From positions 1 through 64,000 of the forward strand of contig CAZUJU010000008.1 of the NCBI GenBank assembly GCA_964620675.1: DNA of 64,000 nt. Reading direction: 5' to 3'. Origin of the DNA: CAYSFW01 sp964620675 (GTDB lineage Bacteria; Pseudomonadota; Gammaproteobacteria; UWMA-0217). Shown here one piece after another: positions 61,046-64,000 of this stretch. Within the stretch, counting starts at the first letter, position 1. Each line of letters starts with the position of its first letter. The notes under the pieces were generated by a model. It was not told where the DNA came from. It saw only the letters and a list, made by a program, of their open reading frames with translations, and made no database searches. The translations under genes and the position numbers were made by a program.

Positions 61046-61831
61046 TTAAGCGCGCGTTCTTGCCGAAATATTGTTACTGAGTCGCACAAAATCTGTAGTC
61101 CCCAATCGCTCCGGCCGCAATCTCGGATCGATTCCGGCGGCGGCGAAATCCGCCGTTTCGGCGAGACCGCGCAGGCTCCCGCCGAGCATCTTGCGGCGCT
61201 GGGAAAACGCCTGGCGCACGAGCCCGGTCAGCAGCGCCGGATCGTGGGCCGTGATCACCGGCGCTGCGCGTGGCCGCAGGCGCACCACCGCCGAATGGAC
61301 CTTGGGCGCGGGCCGAAACGCGCCGGGTCCGACTTCGAACAGCTTCTCGACCTCGCAGTGATACTGAACCATGACGCTCAAGCGTCCGTAGTGTTCGCCG
61401 CCGGGCTCGGCCGCCAAGCGGTCGACAACCTCGCGCTGCAACAAAAAGTGCATGTCGGCGATGTGATCGGCCGCCGCGAGCAGGTGAAACAGGAGTGGGG
61501 TCGAGATGTTGTACGGCAGGTTGCCGACGACCCGGAGCGCGCGACCGAGGGCGGTAAAGTCAAAGCGCAATGCGTCCGCGGTGTGGAGGTTTAGTCGGCC
61601 CTGCGCCGCCGGTGCGGTGCTCAGGCTGGACGCCAGATCACGGTCGATCTCGATCGCCGTGAGTCGCGTCAGATGCGCGAGCAGGCGCCAGGTGAGCGCG
61701 CCCTGGCCCGGGCCGATCTCGACCATTCTGTCTTCAGGTTGCGGCGCGATCGCGGCGACGATCTGGTCGAGGATGCGCGGGTCGTGCAGAAAGTTCTGGC
61801 CGAAGCGTTTGCGCGGGCGGTGGAGTTGCAC
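61046..61831 (-). CDS. rsmA: 16S rRNA dimethyladenosine transferase
   Basis: 261 residues (KsgA). Dimethylates A1518 and A1519 in helix 45 of 16S rRNA. RKRFGQNFLHDPRILDQI, MVEIGPGQGALTWRLL, and the catalytic NLPYNISTPLLFHLL are intact; C-terminal KVHSAVVRLRP and AFSQRRKMLGGSL. pdxA and surA, often before it, are replaced here by a small hypothetical gene and yceH. Confidence 0.96.
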   Translation of the reverse strand: MQLHRPRKRFGQNFLHDPRILDQIVAAIAPQPEDRMVEIGPGQGALTWRLLAHLTRLTAIEIDRDLASSLSTAPAAQGRLNLHTADALRFDFTALGRALRVVGNLPYNISTPLLFHLLAAADHIADMHFLLQREVVDRLAAEPGGEHYGRLSVMVQYHCEVEKLFEVGPGAFRPAPKVHSAVVRLRPRAAPVITAHDPALLTGLVRQAFSQRRKMLGGSLRGLAETADFAAAGIDPRLRPERLGTTDFVRLSNNISARTRA

Positions 61832-61849
61832 GAACGGCGCGGGGTCCGA

Positions 61850-62269
61850 TTACAAATAACGGCGCAAGTGATCTGGGCGATTATCCCGACACCCGTGCTT
61901 GATGTGTTCGTAGCGCGAGGCGAAGATTCGGCGCGCGCAGTTTTGCGAGCAACTGAGCCGTTCGAGCCCGAGATTGCTGCGCTCGTTCGCCTCGGTGTAG
62001 TAGTAGAGCGCGCGTTTAAGCTTGTAAAACAGACTGTTATCGAGGTGAAATCCGACCTCCGAGAGTGCGGTTTCGATCTGTTCGAGGGTCACGACGAATA
62101 GGTTGTAGCCGACTTCGAGCTGGTATTCGCCGACCAGTTCGATGAGATGAATCCCGTGGGTATCGCTGAGTAGATGGGCGGCGGCGTGCGCCCGATAGTT
62201 CGGGTCACAGGGGGCGCGCAACCCGACGATGCGACGTTTCAGCAGGATCTCGATCTTTACCTCGCTCAT
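61850..62269 (-). CDS. conserved-looking hypothetical protein, ferredoxin-like
   Basis: 139 residues. Reads as a well-folded small protein: KIEILLKRRIVGL, then HLLSDTHGIHLIELVGEYQLEVGYNLFVVTLEQIETALSEVGFHLDNSLFYKLKRALYYYTEANER. The beta-alpha-beta alternation resembles an HMA-like ferredoxin fold without the CxxC metal site. The C-terminus has two Cys (LSCSQNC) and a further RCxx pattern (HGCRDNR). Lies 18 bases before rsmA and just after yceH, same strand. No function can be given. Confidence 0.65.
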   Translation of the reverse strand: MSEVKIEILLKRRIVGLRAPCDPNYRAHAAAHLLSDTHGIHLIELVGEYQLEVGYNLFVVTLEQIETALSEVGFHLDNSLFYKLKRALYYYTEANERSNLGLERLSCSQNCARRIFASRYEHIKHGCRDNRPDHLRRYL

Positions 62270-62325
62270 ATCGACATAAGCCTAACCGGTTCGTGCGAAT
62301 TTGCAATTCCGCGTCTTGGTAGAGG

Positions 62326-62931
62326 TCATTCGGGTATGAGGTTGCGGATGACTTTATCGAGTTCGCCCAGCCGGAGTTCCAGCTCGTCCTCGCCGGTTGG
62401 GATGTGCTGTGTTGTTTCGGCGGTCTTGAATGTGACCGCAGTTTGGGTGCCTGCGGGAGAGAACAGGTGCCGATATCTTGGTTCCGCGGCATCTCGGTCG
62501 ACCTCGATGGGTTCGACGAAAGGTCCGGCGGGGTGATCGTGGAGCGACGCCAGCAAGGATGTCACGCTGATCGGATCGCGGAATGGGTACAGTTTTTGTC
62601 CTGCCAGCACCAATTGTTGCGCGGTTTGTGCGCCGTTGAGCAGCAACAGGCTCAGTGCGGCGAGTTGGGACGGGTCAAATCCAAAGCGCCCGGCAAGCAG
62701 GCTGTGAAAGGCGGCGATGCTGGCGTCCGTGGTGACCAGATTGCGCGCCAGCAGCGCTTGGAGGGCGGTGTCGACGGACGCTTGCGTCGCGGGCGCGTGG
62801 CGGCAGCGCTCGCCGCAGGCATCGAGCAAATCGGTGCGCGCGATCGGCGAGGTAGCACCGCAGACGAGTTCGCGTTCGAGCAGGACTCCAAGCACGCAGG
62901 CCTCGAAGTCGGACAAAGGACTAAGCTTCAT
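62326..62931 (-). CDS. YceH-family (DUF480) protein
   Basis: 201 residues starting MKLSPLSDFEACVLGVLLERE. Two winged-helix-like domains, typical for YceH: ARTDLLDACGERCRHAPATQASVD (position of the usual LNALTNACNQKSNR motif, divergent) and LLLLNGAQTAQQLVLAGQKLYPF. Ends in a short coiled coil (EDELELRLGELDKVI). Function unknown. The divergent first motif is noticeable. Located 20 bases after prmC. Confidence 0.8.
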   Translation of the reverse strand: MKLSPLSDFEACVLGVLLERELVCGATSPIARTDLLDACGERCRHAPATQASVDTALQALLARNLVTTDASIAAFHSLLAGRFGFDPSQLAALSLLLLNGAQTAQQLVLAGQKLYPFRDPISVTSLLASLHDHPAGPFVEPIEVDRDAAEPRYRHLFSPAGTQTAVTFKTAETTQHIPTGEDELELRLGELDKVIRNLIPE

Positions 62932-62950
62932 GCTGCGTTCCGTGGCGGCC

Positions 62951-63793
62951 TCAGGGCGGAATACGTCCAAGTGTAGCACGCGGCTGTCCGGCCCAATCGC
63001 GGCGGGATGCGACCTCGATGTATCCGCCAGCGGTCAGCATCGCCTGCACGGCTGGCGCCTGAGTGTACCCGTGCTCCAATAGCAACCATCCGCCGCGCGT
63101 GAGGTGGGTGCGGGCGTCGGCGCAAATTCGGCGCAGGTCGTCGAGTCCGTCCGCTCCGGCGACGAGCGCGCTTTGCGGTTCGAACGGCAGCCCGTCGCGC
63201 TGCAAATGCGGGTCGTCGGCGGCGAGATACGGGGGATTGCTGACAATCAAATCAAATTCGCCAGCGGGCAGTGCGGCGCACCAGTCGCCTGATCGAAAGC
63301 GGATATTGCCAAGGCCGAGCCGCTGCGCGTTGCCCTCGGCGATCGCCAGCGCCGCTGCGCTGCGGTCGGTGGCGACGATCTGCCAGGATGGCGCGGCGTG
63401 CGCCAGTGCCACCGCGATCGCGCCGCTGCCGGTGCCGAGGTCGGCAATTCGTGCCGGGACATCCGGGCGGCAGTATTCGAGCGCGAGTTCCACCAGCAGT
63501 TCGGTCTCGGGTCGCGGAATGAGCACCGCCGGTGAGACCTCCAGCGCGAGCGACCAGAACTCGCGTGTCCCAGTGAGATAAGCCACCGGCTCGCCAGCGA
63601 TACGCCGCACCAGCAGCGCCGCGTAAGCCGCGTCTTCGGCGGGACTCAACACTCGCTCCGGCCACGCGAACAAGTAACTACGCGGACGCTGCAAGATCTC
63701 CGCAAGCAGGATCTCGGCTTCGAGACGCGCCGCTTCGGTATGGGCGGAAAGCAGCCGCGCGGCGTCGCGAATCGCAGTGCCGAGGGTCATCAT
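62951..63793 (-). CDS. prmC: peptide chain release factor N5-glutamine methyltransferase
   Basis: 280 residues (HemK). Methylates the GGQ glutamine of RF1 and RF2. N-terminal helical domain (about 1-75), PVAYLTGTREFWSL, ALVPRPET-type motif AVLIPRPETELLVE, SAM site IADLGTGSGAIAVALA and catalytic NPPYLAADDPHL. Directly downstream of prfA, its substrate gene, on the same strand. Confidence 0.95.
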   Translation of the reverse strand: MMTLGTAIRDAARLLSAHTEAARLEAEILLAEILQRPRSYLFAWPERVLSPAEDAAYAALLVRRIAGEPVAYLTGTREFWSLALEVSPAVLIPRPETELLVELALEYCRPDVPARIADLGTGSGAIAVALAHAAPSWQIVATDRSAAALAIAEGNAQRLGLGNIRFRSGDWCAALPAGEFDLIVSNPPYLAADDPHLQRDGLPFEPQSALVAGADGLDDLRRICADARTHLTRGGWLLLEHGYTQAPAVQAMLTAGGYIEVASRRDWAGQPRATLGRIPP

Positions 63794-63859
63794 CCGAGAA
63801 TCCTCGGTGCCGTGGCGGACTTCAGCCGCGGCCGGCGCACGGGATCTTTCGCGACGGGA

Positions 63860-64000
63860 TCATTCCTGATTGGCGAGCGCGGCGAGTTGTTCGGCCTGGT
63901 ATTCATTCAGTAATGGATCGACGACTTGATCGAGGTCGCCTTGGAGCACGTCGTCGAGGCGGTAGAGGGTGAGGTTGATGCGGTGGTCGGTGATCCGGCC
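63860..64000 (-). CDS. prfA: peptide chain release factor 1, C-terminal end
   Basis: The last 46 codons before the TGA at 63860-63862: GRITDHRINLTLYRLDD, then a tail DQVVDPLLNEYQAEQL. This is the end of RF1 (the RF2 equivalent differs). The rest lies beyond the right window edge. Followed by prmC after 66 bases. Confidence 0.93.
   Translation of the reverse strand, partial: GRITDHRINLTLYRLDDVLQGDLDQVVDPLLNEYQAEQLAALANQE

Overview
The window is GC-rich chromosomal DNA that reads like a sulfur-oxidising gammaproteobacterium of the Chromatiales (purple sulfur bacterium) type. Two secreted Gly/Tyr/Trp-rich proteins resemble sulfur globule envelope proteins, there is a DsrE-like protein, a phosphoribulokinase for the Calvin cycle, and the housekeeping gene orders (prfA-prmC, rsmA-apaG-apaH, lgt-thyA-folA, fimT-pilVWXY1E) are those of gammaproteobacteria. 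No rRNA, tRNA or CRISPR array was seen. One 100-N assembly gap lies at 12292-12391.

Layout. 1-4.6 kb: the 3' part of prpD, a small membrane protein, a YeeE/YedE remnant abutting an NtrC-type remnant, and a QseBC-like two-component pair. 4.6-12.1 kb: a basic hypothetical protein, a HtrA/DegP protease, a diheme cytochrome c peroxidase behind an FNR-like box, a discoidin-like small protein with glgC, a SRPBCC protein and the first sulfur globule protein. 12.1-15.4 kb: the assembly gap, a dead IS1182-type transposase fragment, dgt, a MITE-like element and a glycine-zipper protein. 15.4-26 kb: an ABC permease and its likely ATPase, held apart by a methanethiol oxidase island (TetR, mtoX, SCO1-MauG fusion, MauG, SCO1) and a REC-PAS-GGDEF-EAL protein. 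26-33 kb: M17 aminopeptidase, dusA, prk, nagZ, MscS channel, patatin. 33-40 kb: dsrE-like, hpt, mtnP bracketed by inverted copies of a palindromic repeat, then a minus-strand set of ornithine-lipid genes (olsB, olsA), a glycosyltransferase and a YyaL-type protein. 40-51 kb: rlmI, lgt-thyA-folA and the minor pilin/PilY1 operon. 51-58.9 kb: trmO, the second sulfur globule protein and a tightly overlapping minus-strand DUF58-MoxR-DUF4350-DUF4129-SpoIIM-RDD operon. 58.9-64 kb: apaH, a repeat-filled interval, then apaG, rsmA, a conserved hypothetical gene, yceH, prmC and the 3' end of prfA.

Working together: the mto island would oxidise methanethiol in the periplasm, with SCO1 and MauG proteins as likely copper and cofactor maturation partners; hydrogen peroxide from that reaction could be handled by the separate peroxidase. 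The pilin operon encodes the priming and tip complex of type IV pili but no major pilin is recognised. Three dispersed non-coding repeat families (called here M1, R2 and R3) sit in the intergenic spaces, and one M1 plus R2 pair separates apaG from apaH. The least expected items are these repeat families, the SCO1-MauG fusion with a C-x5-C copper motif, and the mto island lying between two ABC transporter genes that normally touch.
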